Of a stretch of DNA of 64,000 nucleotides, positions 1-10,621 are shown one piece after another. The stretch comes from Streptococcus oralis (GTDB taxonomy: Bacteria > Bacillota > Bacilli > Lactobacillales > Streptococcaceae), in contig NZ_CP023507.1 of NCBI RefSeq assembly GCF_002386345.1, positions 1,550,001-1,614,000 of the forward strand. Reading direction: 5' to 3'. The position numbers were made by a program, and so were the translations under genes. The notes beneath the pieces are model-generated. The model did not search any database. It saw only the letters and a program-made list of their open reading frames with translations, and was not told the origin of the DNA. The stretch's first letter is position 1, and every line of letters starts with the position of its first letter.

Positions 1-1413
1 CATTGTTCTTGGTATCTTTAAATTTCAAGAAGACACCAAAGCGTGATTTGCCCTTTTCAGAATCATCTTTGAAGGTTAAATCAACTGTCGCATTTCCATT
101 AGCATCGACAGTCAATCCTTGTTTTTCAAACAAAGCTGGTTTGCCATCATTGTCATTTTGGGCCGTTGAAGACAATTGATTGTAGCGAACACCCTTTTCT
201 TCACGAATAGTGACGGTTCCTTGTTGCTCTTTATTCGCTACTGTTTGCCATTCAGGAGTTACTGCCTTAGGTGTTTCAGGTTTAGTAGCTGCAGGTTTAT
301 CCTCTTTTGGTTTTTCTTCAGCCGGTTTTCTTTCTCTTCCAAGTCTGCTGGTTTCACACTTGAAATTCCCTGTATGTGGTCCTGGATCCATTTTAGTTGA
401 GCTGGTGAGAAGAGAATGCCTCCGCTCCGTTTTCCAACTACACCATTTTGGTGAACACCGACTAGTTTGCCTTCTGTATCAAAGATACCGCCGCCACTAG
501 CACCCGGTTTTCCTCCTTGGTAACCAATCCCTTGGACACCTTCTCCGTATGGTTCCGCAAAATCAACTGTAGTATTGACAATCGGATTCAATTTTCCTTC
601 TGGATAACCAAAGACATGGAGCTTATCTCCAATTTTCTTAACTACTGGCTTTTTAGTTACTTCAACAGGCGTATTTTCTAGAACTGTACGCAATCTCACA
701 AGGGCCAAATCATTTTTGAAGCCTTTCAGATAGCCTTCACGATCCCAATGAATAATATCTTTCTTGCTAAACTTGACATCTGGCAATCCTGGATATGAGA
801 TGCTATAGATATCTCCATCCCCTTGGTCATTATCCACAACCTTACGGATATTGCCGTCTTGGCTATCCTTGATAAAGTTGTGAGAAACCGTCAAGACAAG
901 GTCTTTAGCAACGACAATACCGCTACCTTCTCCTGATGGCGTCTTAATCTTAACAGTCGCGCCGTAGTTTAATTCCCCATTGGTCGTTTTAGCCACATCT
1001 TCTGGGACGAGCTTGCCAGTATCTTGGGCCAATTGATCCTTGTCAACTTCGCGCCCATTGTCTTCAGCTTTCTCCAACTTATCTTCTAATTCTTTTGGCA
1101 GATTGCTTGGCTTTTCAGACTTTTCTTTTTCTTGAGCCAACAACTCTTCTTCTGTTTGTGGGCCTTCAGTAGTTTCAGCTGAACCAGGATTCTGAGCGGC
1201 AGCTTCCTTGTCAAAATCGTGCCCCTCATCACTAGCCTTCTTATCCAAATCAGCTAGTTCACTCGGCAAATTATCTGTTGAACCAACTCTTGCTTGATCA
1301 GCTAATACTGGGCTAGCTGCGAAGAAAGTCGCTCCAATCATCACCGAAGCTACTCCAAGCGTAAACTTACGAATACTGAACTTACAGCGTTTTTCAAAAA
1401 ATCGTTTATCCAT
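1..1413 (-). pseudogene. Endo-alpha-N-acetylgalactosaminidase (GH101) N-terminal part with inserted trypsin-like protease module; partial and frameshifted
   Basis: The gene starts at the ATG at 1413 behind an AGGAG and runs off the left edge. The intact frame encodes 384 residues and ends at 259. It has a YSIRK-type signal (KFSIRKFTLGVASVMIG, residues 11-27), two similar acidic helical stretches (near 48-70 and 103-127), and a trypsin/V8-like serine protease domain at about 148-350. The triad looks intact: His178 in TVSHNF, Asp235 in NDLALVRL, Ser306 in GASGGG. After about residue 362 the true frame continues one base over, at a T run (326-329) one base shorter than expected. The shifted frame is open to base 1 and encodes EKPAEEKPKEDKPAA, EWQTVANKEQQGTV and FGVFLKFKDTKNN. 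From memory these match the start of pneumococcal GH101 (SP_0368), which also lies beyond the cps locus. GH101 removes core-1 O-glycans from mucin. As I recall it, the pneumococcal protein lacks the protease module. Sequencing error cannot be excluded. Confidence 0.75.
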
Positions 1414-1439
1414 GAACTCCTAAATCCTTTCATTTTCCA

Positions 1440-1453
1440 GTAAGCGTTTACAT
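1440..1453 (-). promoter_or_regulatory. Probable cre (CcpA) site in the 5' UTR of the GH101 gene
   Basis: On the minus strand the sequence is TGTAAACGCTTACT, close to the cre consensus TGNAANCGNTNNCA. It lies about 27 bp upstream of the start codon and about 75 bp downstream of the predicted transcription start, which suits roadblock repression by CcpA. A glycan-degrading enzyme is a typical CcpA target. Confidence 0.6.
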
Positions 1454-1528
1454 TTCGTTTTTAAAAAATACTCCTTTCTCTGAAAGTGCTCTGCTTAACT
1501 GTTATAAATAAAAAATAATTGTACTTTT

Positions 1529-1557
1529 AATATAACAAATAAAAGACCAGAAAGCAA
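1529..1557 (-). promoter_or_regulatory. Candidate promoter of the GH101 gene
   Basis: The minus strand has a -35 TTGCTT (1557-1552), a 17-base spacer and a -10 TATATT (1534-1529). It would give a leader of about 110 nt. The rest of the 378-bp gap between the GH101 gene and rmlD holds only the cre site, a weaker cre-like match (1603-1616) and the rmlD promoter. Confidence 0.45.
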
Positions 1558-1753
1558 TAGGAAATAGGTAAAATTCACTAAAATTTTCTCTTTTCTGAAC
1601 AGTGCTAACGCTTAGAATTTTAAGAATCGCTTTACAGCTATAAAAAAATTCTATCTCAAAGAATCTAATAAACAGTTTCATTTCAAAAACAGATTCTTAT
1701 CGGATAGAAACCAGTAAAACAAGGACCGAAAATCAGATTTTTTATCATTTTTT

Positions 1754-1785
1754 TGCTATGATTAGATAGAATAAAAGTTAAGGAG
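1754..1785 (+). promoter_or_regulatory. rmlD promoter (extended -10) and ribosome binding site
   Basis: TGCTATGAT (1754-1762) is a good extended -10 element with no clear -35. AAGGAG at 1780-1785 is correctly spaced from the ATG at 1792. It shows that rmlD is transcribed on its own, apart from the rest of the polysaccharide operon. Confidence 0.55.
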
Positions 1786-1791
1786 AAGACA

Positions 1792-2646
1792 ATGATATTA
1801 ATTACAGGTGCGAATGGTCAACTCGGTACCGAACTACGTTATTTACTAGATGAACGAAATGTAGACTATGTTGCAGTTGATGTGGCCGAAATGGATATCA
1901 CGAATGCTGAAATGGTTGAGAAGGTATTTGCTGAAGTCAAGCCAACTCTGGTCTATCATTGTGCAGCCTACACTGCTGTTGATGCTGCAGAAGACGAGGG
2001 GAAAGAACTGGATTTTGCCATCAACGTAACTGGAACTGAAAATGTAGCCAAGGCCTCTGAGAAATACGGAGCTACTCTGGTCTATATCTCGACAGACTAC
2101 GTCTTTGATGGAAAGAAACCCGTCGGACAAGAATGGGAAGTCGATGACCTACCTGATCCGCAGACAGAATATGGGCGTACCAAGCGAATGGGGGAAGAAC
2201 TTGTTGAAACCCTTACGTCACAGTATTACATCATCCGCACTGCTTGGGTCTTTGGAAATTATGGCAAAAACTTTGTCTTTACAATGCAAAATCTTGCCAA
2301 AACCCATAAAACTCTCACTGTTGTCAACGACCAACACGGCCGCCCAACTTGGACACATACCTTGGCTGAGTTTATGACCTACCTGACTGATAATCAAAAA
2401 GAGTATGGCTACTACCACTTATCAAATGACTCCACTGAAGATACCACTTGGTATGACTTCGCTGTCGAGATTCTTAAAGACAGTGATGTTGAAGTAGTTC
2501 CAGTAGACTCCAGCAAGTTTCCTGCCAAGGCTAAACGCCCCCTCAATTCAACCATGAGTTTAGCCAAAGCGAAGGCGACAGGTTTCGTCATTCCAACCTG
2601 GCAAGATGCCCTTAAAGAATTTTATAAACAAGAAGTAAGAAAATAA
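1792..2646 (+). CDS. rmlD: dTDP-4-dehydrorhamnose reductase RmlD
   Basis: This protein of 284 aa catalyses the last step of dTDP-L-rhamnose synthesis, the NAD(P)H-dependent reduction of dTDP-4-keto-L-rhamnose. It is a cytoplasmic short-chain dehydrogenase. Visible are the N-terminal Rossmann motif GANGQLGTELR (residues 6-16), the STDYVFDG segment near residue 100, and the YGRTK catalytic Tyr-x-x-x-Lys near residue 126. The length is normal for the family. It is the only polysaccharide gene on the plus strand. It has its own promoter and converges on rmlB, with the GH101 gene running divergently on its other side. In related loci rmlD commonly follows rmlB in the same direction, so this looks like a local inversion or a relocated copy. 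Confidence 0.95.
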   Translation: MILITGANGQLGTELRYLLDERNVDYVAVDVAEMDITNAEMVEKVFAEVKPTLVYHCAAYTAVDAAEDEGKELDFAINVTGTENVAKASEKYGATLVYISTDYVFDGKKPVGQEWEVDDLPDPQTEYGRTKRMGEELVETLTSQYYIIRTAWVFGNYGKNFVFTMQNLAKTHKTLTVVNDQHGRPTWTHTLAEFMTYLTDNQKEYGYYHLSNDSTEDTTWYDFAVEILKDSDVEVVPVDSSKFPAKAKRPLNSTMSLAKAKATGFVIPTWQDALKEFYKQEVRK

Positions 2647-2663
2647 AAGTTTATGACATATAT

Positions 2664-2697
2664 AAAAAGCAAGAGGCTTTAAATTCTCTTGCTTTTT
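2664..2697. terminator. Bidirectional terminator between rmlD and rmlB
   Basis: A 12-bp stem (AAAAAGCAAGAG and CTCTTGCTTTTT) encloses a 10-base loop, with A and T runs on the two sides. It can end transcripts of rmlD (+) and of the long polysaccharide operon (-). Confidence 0.85.
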
Positions 2698-2706
2698 AGT
2701 ATCTGA

Positions 2707-4303
<1,597 letters not shown>

Positions 4304-4308
4304 AATTT

Positions 4309-4902
4309 TTACAAATCTCCTTTTCTTAAAGGTATGACATCCTTGAGCAGTGGATGATGTTTATCTGCTTCCGAAACTTCTGCTTCTGCTAGGTTTTCCC
4401 ACTGGATTCCCAAAGCTGGGTCTGCATAGTTGACAAAAGCATATTTAGGCTTGAGTTCAAGTGCCCAATAGTCATTGACCAGATAGCTATAAGAAACTGT
4501 ATCCGATAGGACTTGGAAACCATTGGCTACGCCACGAGGGACAAAGATTCCCTTACTTGCATCAATCTCGGTCTGATAAACATTTCCAAAAGTCTCACCT
4601 TCACGTAGGTCAACCCAAGAACCCAGAACCTTGCCACCATCTGCTACTGAGATGTACTTGTCCCAAGGTTCAGCATGGAGGCCCCGGAGAACATTTTTGC
4701 GAGAAAAGCTGATGTTGTTTTGCAGTTTTCCTTCTGCAAAGAAGCTTTCAGGAAAACCAAGCGGTAGCATCTTTTCTTTCTGAAAATTTTCCTTAAACCA
4801 GCCACGATTGTCACCATGAACCGGAATGTCGAACTCTAACAAACCTGGAATGGCATCAATCTTGCGCACTGCAAGTGTTTTGCCGAAAAAATTATCTGTC
4901 AT
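4309..4902 (-). CDS. rmlC: dTDP-4-dehydrorhamnose 3,5-epimerase RmlC
   Basis: RmlC epimerises C3 and C5 of dTDP-4-keto-6-deoxyglucose, the third step towards dTDP-L-rhamnose. The 197-aa cupin protein contains HGDNRGWFKENFQ, NISFSRKNVLRGLHAEPWDKYISV with the catalytic histidine region, and VPRGVANGFQVL. These are the conserved blocks of the family. The ATG at 4902 directly abuts the rmlA stop codon. The pair is thus read from one transcript and probably translationally coupled. The C-terminal motif (YADPALGIQWE) is also typical. There is no sign of damage. Confidence 0.95.
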   Translation of the reverse strand: MTDNFFGKTLAVRKIDAIPGLLEFDIPVHGDNRGWFKENFQKEKMLPLGFPESFFAEGKLQNNISFSRKNVLRGLHAEPWDKYISVADGGKVLGSWVDLREGETFGNVYQTEIDASKGIFVPRGVANGFQVLSDTVSYSYLVNDYWALELKPKYAFVNYADPALGIQWENLAEAEVSEADKHHPLLKDVIPLRKGDL

Positions 4903-5772
4903 CTAAATTTCTCCAATCAAACGGAGCAAGTATTGCCCGTATTCGTTCTTCTTGAGAGGTTGCGCCAACTTCAGCACATCTTCGCGGCTGATATAACCCA
5001 TTCGGTAGGCAATTTCTTCTAGATTGGCAACCTGAACATTTTGCATCCTTTGAACCGTTTCGATATATTGGGATGCTTCTAACAGACTCTCATGTGTCCC
5101 TGTATCCAGCCAGGCAAAACCACGTCCCATAACTTCAACTGACAAATCCCCACGCTTCAAATAAGCATTGTTAACATCTGTGATTTCCAACTCGCCACGA
5201 GCACTCGGTTTGATCTGTTTGGCAATCTCCACAACGTCATTGTCATAGAAATAAAGACCTGTCACTGCATAGTTAGAGCGAGGATTCTCTGGTTTTTCTT
5301 CAATGGAAATGGCATTCATGTCTGTATCAAACTCGACCACACCAAAACGCTCTGGATCCTTCACTTGGTAGCCAAAAACAGTCGCACCCTTCTCTTTCTT
5401 GGCTGCCTTTTGAAGCATTTTGCTCAAACCAGGTCCATGATAGATATTATCCCCCAAGATCAATGCAACACTATCGTCACCGATAAATTCTTCACCGATA
5501 AGAAAAGCCTGAGCAAGTCCGTCGGGACTAGGCTGTTCCGCATAGGAAAGCTTGATCCCAAATTCGGAACCATCCAAGAGCAGGTCCTTAAAACGGGGTA
5601 AATCCTGTGGTGTTGAGATGATCAAAATGTCCTTAATCCCAGCCAACATCAAGGTTGACAAAGGATAGTAAATCATGGGTTTATCATAAACTGGCATCAG
5701 CTGTTTTGATGCAGTTCGAGTAAGTGGGTACAAGCGCGTTCCCGAACCACCCGCAAGAATAATACCTTTCAT
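4903..5772 (-). CDS. rmlA: Glucose-1-phosphate thymidylyltransferase RmlA
   Basis: RmlA joins glucose-1-phosphate and dTTP to dTDP-glucose, the entry step of the rhamnose pathway. The 289-aa protein starts with [18 protein letters not shown], the nucleotide-binding GGxGTRLxPxT motif. Further family markers are [26 protein letters not shown] and [10 protein letters not shown]. The length is standard. It heads the rmlA-rmlC-(membrane protein)-rmlB set, separated by 48 bases from the upstream glycosyltransferase. dTDP-rhamnose is needed by the rhamnosyltransferase WchF in the same locus. Confidence 0.96.
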   Translation of the reverse strand: MKGIILAGGSGTRLYPLTRTASKQLMPVYDKPMIYYPLSTLMLAGIKDILIISTPQDLPRFKDLLLDGSEFGIKLSYAEQPSPDGLAQAFLIGEEFIGDDSVALILGDNIYHGPGLSKMLQKAAKKEKGATVFGYQVKDPERFGVVEFDTDMNAISIEEKPENPRSNYAVTGLYFYDNDVVEIAKQIKPSARGELEITDVNNAYLKRGDLSVEVMGRGFAWLDTGTHESLLEASQYIETVQRMQNVQVANLEEIAYRMGYISREDVLKLAQPLKKNEYGQYLLRLIGEI

Positions 5773-5820
5773 AATGAAGTAACCTTTCTAACGAACTGAT
5801 TAATGAGTAGCTTCAAATTC

Positions 5821-6873
5821 TTACTTCAATTTAGAAATAGCCGATTTCAGATAATCACCATTTCGAAGCGCTACTCCTACTTGTCTAGCATTAGCTGACA
5901 GTTTCATGTAATCTCGATCTGTCAAATCGTCTAGTGACTTTTGGAGGTCATGTAAAGAATCAACTGCTATTCCACACTGTTTGTCCAGTACAAAGTGGGC
6001 CAGAGCCGATTCCTTCCACACTACTAGTGGGAAACCTGATGCCAAATAAAGAGAAGCCTTGTGCGAGTTGTTAAAGCGTAGGTAGTTTCCGTAAGAACCT
6101 TGACAGGTTTCTGAGCTGTCTCCGTCCCAGACCAAACCAAAACTACCTTCAAGAGCAGCTGGGAGGTCATCTGGCATAAAGGAACCAAAGTAGCTAGTGT
6201 TTTTCAATGCACGACTTTCATCATAGCCCACTCCGTACAAGTTATAGGCTGGCTGTTCTGGCAAGTTATAAAGATAACCTGACTTTGCAGGGTTCAAATT
6301 TCCAGCAACGATAATAGGCTGATCTTTTTGGAGATTTGGTTTTTCAGCAAAGTTTGGAATCAGATAGTCAAAAATCTCCAAGCTAACCATTTTATCTGCT
6401 GGCACTCCTTGACCTACCAGAACTTTCTTCATGATATCGTTATGAACGATAATGCCATCCACTGACATCAAAGCTTTCTTTTCCTGGAAGTAATTTCTCA
6501 CTTTATGACGGAATTTTACTTCTGAACCTGCTGCATGACGCAAGGTTTCAATATCATGGATCAACAGATAGAATTTTGCTCCTCTTTTTTGCGCCTGCTT
6601 GATGAGTTGTGAGATGAAAAATGTATGGTGGATAATAGGGAACTGAATCACCAATTCATCTCCAGCTCCCAACTGATCAAACACAGACTTGGTCGCACGA
6701 TATTTGTGTTGTTGAGCTTTAAAGAAATTCATCTTATACCAATTCTCAACCTTGAGCTCCAAGCCCTCATAACCCTCTGAGATTAGAATAGCTTCCACGT
6801 CATTCCGTGCCTTACTCCCTGCATTCTTTTCGTGTGCATTATGCAGAAATGAATCCTTCAGATAATATTTCAC
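5821..6873 (-). CDS. Glycosyltransferase, probable galactofuranosyltransferase
   Basis: This cytoplasmic protein of 350 aa resembles beta-1,6-galactofuranosyltransferase/EpsI-like proteins. It has an HDIETLR segment near residue 120, IIVHNDIMKKVL near 155, a GNLNPAKSGYLY glycine-rich segment, and GLVWDGDSSETCQGSYGNY, a nucleotide-sugar binding block. It uses a GTG start at 6873 preceded by GGGGAG. It follows glf, which supplies UDP-galactofuranose, so addition of Galf to the lipid-linked repeat is the likely role. The exact acceptor and linkage cannot be read from the sequence. By position it may correspond to WefE of oral streptococcal receptor polysaccharide loci. Confidence 0.75.
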   Translation of the reverse strand: MKYYLKDSFLHNAHEKNAGSKARNDVEAILISEGYEGLELKVENWYKMNFFKAQQHKYRATKSVFDQLGAGDELVIQFPIIHHTFFISQLIKQAQKRGAKFYLLIHDIETLRHAAGSEVKFRHKVRNYFQEKKALMSVDGIIVHNDIMKKVLVGQGVPADKMVSLEIFDYLIPNFAEKPNLQKDQPIIVAGNLNPAKSGYLYNLPEQPAYNLYGVGYDESRALKNTSYFGSFMPDDLPAALEGSFGLVWDGDSSETCQGSYGNYLRFNNSHKASLYLASGFPLVVWKESALAHFVLDKQCGIAVDSLHDLQKSLDDLTDRDYMKLSANARQVGVALRNGDYLKSAISKLK

Positions 6874-6900
6874 CTTTTCTCCCCTTTATCTGTGAAGTTT

Positions 6901-8004
6901 CTAGATACTCTCTAGTTCTTCCTCTACCACATCCAATGCACGTTCAACAGTCACATGCATATCATAATATTTATAATCTGCCAAGCGACCACAGAAGATC
7001 ACGCGTCCATTTTTCTCAGCTTCTGCTAGATACTGCTCATAAATAGCATTGTTTTTGGCATCATTGATTGGATAATAAGGTTCATCTCCTCTTTTCCAAT
7101 CTGCTGGATATTCACGAGTAATAACGGTCTTGGCCTGAGTCCCAAACTCAAAATGTTTGTGCTCGATGATACGCGTATAAGGTATATCACGTTCAGTATA
7201 GTTGACTACAGCATTTCCTTGATAATTTTCTTGGTCCAGAATCTCATGCTCAAAACGGAGACTGCGATACTCTAGTTCACCAAACTTATAGTCAAAGAAC
7301 TGGTCAATCATCCCTGTGAAGACAAGCTTAGTTGCTGAAGCCTCCAAGCTCTTACGATCAGCAAAGAAATCTGTATTAAGCTCTACTTCGATTCCTTCCA
7401 ACAACTTTTCGATGATGACATTGTAACCACCAATTGGAATCCCTTGGTAACGGTCGTTGAAATAATTATTGTCATAAGTCAATCGAACTGGTAAACGCTT
7501 GATGATAAAGGGTGGTAGTTCAGTAGCAGAACGCCCCCATTGCTTTTCGGTGTAACCCTTGATTAGCTTTTCATAGACATCCGTACCAATCAACTTAATG
7601 GCTTGTTCCTCTAAGTTTTTAGGCTCAACATCTTGCATGTGTGTCGTCTGCTCAGCAATTTTGTCCTTGACTTCTTGGGGTGTCTTTGTCCCCCACAAAG
7701 CATAGAAAGTATTCATGTTAAAAGGCAGATTGTAAAGATGTCCTTGATAGTTGGCAATGGGAGAATTGATGTAATTGTTAAACTCCGCAAACTGATTGAC
7801 ATAATCCCAGACCTTTTTATTGGATGTATGGAAGATATGAGCCCCATACTTGTGGACATTGATTCCTTCAACAGATTGGCAATAGATATTCCCACCGATG
7901 TGGTCACGTTTGTCAATCACCTTCACCTTCTTGCCACGTTTGTTGGCTTCGTGGGCAAAGATTGCACCTGACAAGCCAGCACCGACAATCAAATAATCGT
8001 ACAT
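6901..8004 (-). CDS. glf: UDP-galactopyranose mutase Glf
   Basis: Glf interconverts UDP-galactopyranose and UDP-galactofuranose in a flavin-dependent reaction. The 367-aa protein begins with MYDYLIVGAGLSGAIFAHEA, an FAD-binding Rossmann motif, followed by DKRDHIGGN. It has YGAHIFHTSNKKVW, GYTEKQWG and RLPVRLTYDNNYFNDRYQGIPIGGY, characteristic of bacterial mutases, plus an arginine-containing C-terminal GRLADYKYYDM block. It lies between the flippase wzx and the putative Galf transferase, so the polysaccharide is expected to contain galactofuranose. Confidence 0.96.
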   Translation of the reverse strand: MYDYLIVGAGLSGAIFAHEANKRGKKVKVIDKRDHIGGNIYCQSVEGINVHKYGAHIFHTSNKKVWDYVNQFAEFNNYINSPIANYQGHLYNLPFNMNTFYALWGTKTPQEVKDKIAEQTTHMQDVEPKNLEEQAIKLIGTDVYEKLIKGYTEKQWGRSATELPPFIIKRLPVRLTYDNNYFNDRYQGIPIGGYNVIIEKLLEGIEVELNTDFFADRKSLEASATKLVFTGMIDQFFDYKFGELEYRSLRFEHEILDQENYQGNAVVNYTERDIPYTRIIEHKHFEFGTQAKTVITREYPADWKRGDEPYYPINDAKNNAIYEQYLAEAEKNGRVIFCGRLADYKYYDMHVTVERALDVVEEELESI

Positions 8005-8013
8005 AAAATCTCC

Positions 8014-9426
8014 TTATTTCTTTAAAACACTTTTTAGTTCTTGAAAATCCAAGACACGTAAGACCAAAACCAAGCCACCGTAGACTAGGAAGCCAAGCAG
8101 AGAATAGATCAAGACATTCACAACAGACGAGAAGTGCATGAAAGCTTGTACAGAATACAAAGCGCCGTACATCAGTAGTGCTGCTAGAAGTATTTTTAGC
8201 ATGGATGGTAGAATCTTGACCTCTTTTAGATACGAACGTGTAAAGTAGAGTTGGATCAGCCAGACCAAACCTTCAGTCGCAACAGATACAATTGAAGCTC
8301 CAATATAGCCCAGAGGCGGGATCAAGAGGAGATTCAAGCCCACACTAAAAACAGCTGGAATAGTTGTTGATAGCATAAATTCACGATTCTTATTGTGAGG
8401 AATCAAGATTTGAATTCCCATTATGTTAGTCCAGCCAATAAAGAACATTCTAAAGACCATGATGGCAATCGCATAGCGAGCATCTTGGAAGTCTTGCCCC
8501 AGGAAAAAATTGACAAAATCTTTGTTAACAATTAAAATCCCCGCAATCATCGGGAAGATAACCAAGTTATACACTAAGAAAGACATTTCATGTAACTTGT
8601 TAACCGCCTTTTGATTACCTGATGAGAGGAGATTGGAGACCCGAGGCAACATAACACTACCAAGCGACGTTACCAAAGTCAACAAAATATTCAATAATTT
8701 CAAGGCTTGATCATAGATCCCGACATCCTTGGTCGAAGACAAGGCACCCAACATGGTGCGATCTAGCGTGATGTAGAGTGAAATGGCAATCTGTGGCAGA
8801 AACAAGAGAATGACTGGTTTGATATGCTCTTTGGCATAGGCTATATCCAAATGCGGCTTGCGAATGTGCTCCCGAGCAGGAAGCCACATACTCAACTGAC
8901 CTAGTAGATCATAGGCAACCAAGAGGATGATATACAAGTACAAGTCGGATGGTTTCTTAACAAATAGGAATATCGAAACAACACCTAGAAGTTTGACCAT
9001 TGTGTTACGAGCTGTGATTTTTTTGAAATCTTCTAACCCTTGAAAAAGCCAAGAAATATCAAAACCACGAGACAGCAAACTAAAGCCAAGTATATAGGCA
9101 ATTGGATTGTTCATCGACGGCATAAGTAAGCAGACAATGATATAAAGCGTAACTGCTAAACAGGTTGAAAGGACTTGTAAACTGTAAATACCCCAGAAGG
9201 TCTTTTCGACTTCCTTACGATGGCCGGAAATTTCCTTTGTCCCATAATTGGCTACTCCCAGCGTCGCCAGTAGGATAAAATAAGTCACGATAGAATTATA
9301 GTATCCGTATGACCCCAAATCATCCGAGGAGAAAACCCGAGTAATATAGGGTGTAGTAATGACTGGTAAAACGATTACTAACAGCTGATAAGAAAGATTA
9401 TATAAATAATTTTTTAATACTTTCAC
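8014..9426 (-). CDS. wzx: Polysaccharide repeat-unit flippase Wzx
   Basis: Wzx moves the undecaprenyl-linked repeat unit across the membrane. The 470-aa protein is almost entirely hydrophobic, with about 12-14 membrane segments typical of the MATE-like polysaccharide transporter family. It starts with VLKNYLYNLSYQLLVIVLPVITTPYITRVF, a recognisable RfbX/Wzx N-terminus. The start codon is GTG, and its GTGA overlaps the stop of wzy by four bases, indicating coupled translation. Wzx usually has some specificity for its own repeat unit, so it belongs with the transferases upstream. Confidence 0.9.
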   Translation of the reverse strand: MKVLKNYLYNLSYQLLVIVLPVITTPYITRVFSSDDLGSYGYYNSIVTYFILLATLGVANYGTKEISGHRKEVEKTFWGIYSLQVLSTCLAVTLYIIVCLLMPSMNNPIAYILGFSLLSRGFDISWLFQGLEDFKKITARNTMVKLLGVVSIFLFVKKPSDLYLYIILLVAYDLLGQLSMWLPAREHIRKPHLDIAYAKEHIKPVILLFLPQIAISLYITLDRTMLGALSSTKDVGIYDQALKLLNILLTLVTSLGSVMLPRVSNLLSSGNQKAVNKLHEMSFLVYNLVIFPMIAGILIVNKDFVNFFLGQDFQDARYAIAIMVFRMFFIGWTNIMGIQILIPHNKNREFMLSTTIPAVFSVGLNLLLIPPLGYIGASIVSVATEGLVWLIQLYFTRSYLKEVKILPSMLKILLAALLMYGALYSVQAFMHFSSVVNVLIYSLLGFLVYGGLVLVLRVLDFQELKSVLKK

Positions 9427-10583
9427 AAGGAGTTCCTCGTTGTAGATTTCTTCGATTCAAATTCAATAACTGGCAAGGTTGCAAATAGAGTAAACATAAA
9501 AATATTATAAGACGGGCGAACCCAGAAGGCCTCAAACATACAGTTGACTGCTATTAAGGATAAGGCCGTCAATAGCAAATAATTCTTTTTGCGATAAAGA
9601 GACCAAGACCTAACTATGTATAACACGACCAATAAGAGAACTGGAATCATCCCATAGGTAAAGAGCATCTGAACGTAGGAAGAGTCTACATAGTCGTAGC
9701 TCAAAACGGATTCTGTACGCCCCCCATAACCGATAAATGATATGCCCCGAATCCCAAACCACTGCACTGCATATTTTTTTAGTGCCTCATGTCCTAGGTG
9801 TAATCTCATACTAAAAAAATTGTTTAGAGCCACATACATTGGATGAGACCAGGTAAATTTAGAAGAGAGATAAATCATTACTGAAGACGCTATACCAGCC
9901 GATAAAGGAAGTAAAGCAAAAAGCCGTCGCTGTTTATCATTTCGGAAATAAAAGTACAGAAAAATGAGCGCCATTACAGTAATAGAAGCGGCATTAAGCC
10001 TCGCATCGCAATATCGAATAATGAAATAAGCCAGACCAAATCCTAAGGCAGTCCGTAAAATAATGAATTTCTTTCTAAAGATATACGATATAGCTGTATA
10101 TAGATAAAAACAGTGAGAAGCAAAATCAGTTGGATAAATAAAGCCAAATGAATTTCGAACAACGACTCCCGCAGATCGTGATTGGACAAATTGCAAGTTT
10201 GGAATAGCACCAATCACGGCCAAGAGCACTATCAATACAATAAAAAACAAGGCTACAACAGAGTATATTTTAAGTACACTTTCCATCTCAGCCTTGTAAA
10301 GAAAGACAAGCAGAAACATATACATCAATGCATTAAGGTTCCCAGTCTTATAGTAAACCATGCCCCCAGCAAAAAGAAGAATTGGTGCAAAGATGAGATA
10401 GCTTATAGAGTAGTGATGAATATAAGCAAATCGCATAGCAAGTAAAAGGACCGCAAAAAAAGGAACTAGATTAGGAATATTAGGTAAAACAGGAGCTAAC
10501 ATAGACGTATTGATCATATCTATGGAGACAACCACTATTAAAACTGCTGCAATTAGCAATTTATCACGTTCTAACTTTAACAT
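9423..10583 (-). CDS. wzy: Polysaccharide repeat-unit polymerase Wzy
   Basis: This 386-aa protein has about ten membrane segments and no soluble enzyme motif. It lies directly before wzx and within a Wzx/Wzy-type locus, which fits the O-antigen/receptor-polysaccharide polymerase. A larger loop at about residues 240-300 (TWSHPMYVALNNFF...SYDYVDSSYVQMLFTYG) probably corresponds to the extracytoplasmic catalytic loop. Wzy proteins are poorly conserved in sequence, so the call rests on topology, length and position. The gene overlaps wzx by four bases. Its AT-richness relative to rml genes is usual for serotype-specific central genes. Confidence 0.8.
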   Translation of the reverse strand: MLKLERDKLLIAAVLIVVVSIDMINTSMLAPVLPNIPNLVPFFAVLLLAMRFAYIHHYSISYLIFAPILLFAGGMVYYKTGNLNALMYMFLLVFLYKAEMESVLKIYSVVALFFIVLIVLLAVIGAIPNLQFVQSRSAGVVVRNSFGFIYPTDFASHCFYLYTAISYIFRKKFIILRTALGFGLAYFIIRYCDARLNAASITVMALIFLYFYFRNDKQRRLFALLPLSAGIASSVMIYLSSKFTWSHPMYVALNNFFSMRLHLGHEALKKYAVQWFGIRGISFIGYGGRTESVLSYDYVDSSYVQMLFTYGMIPVLLLVVLYIVRSWSLYRKKNYLLLTALSLIAVNCMFEAFWVRPSYNIFMFTLFATLPVIEFESKKSTTRNSL

Positions 10584-10621
10584 TTTCTTTTTCCTTTTCT
10601 TCTTTCGTCCCTAACTCTTAC

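Noticed and set aside
259..340. Natural C-terminus of a secreted protease at 259
   Set aside because: The last ~20 residues (KNQKRINLQLLNLKHLRQ) are an out-of-frame reading of a conserved Lys/Glu/Pro-rich linker, and the adjacent frame stays open to the edge. A frameshift explains it better.
1603..1616. Second cre site upstream of the GH101 gene
   Set aside because: TGCTAACGCTTAGA misses several conserved positions. It is kept only as a weak match, not a feature.
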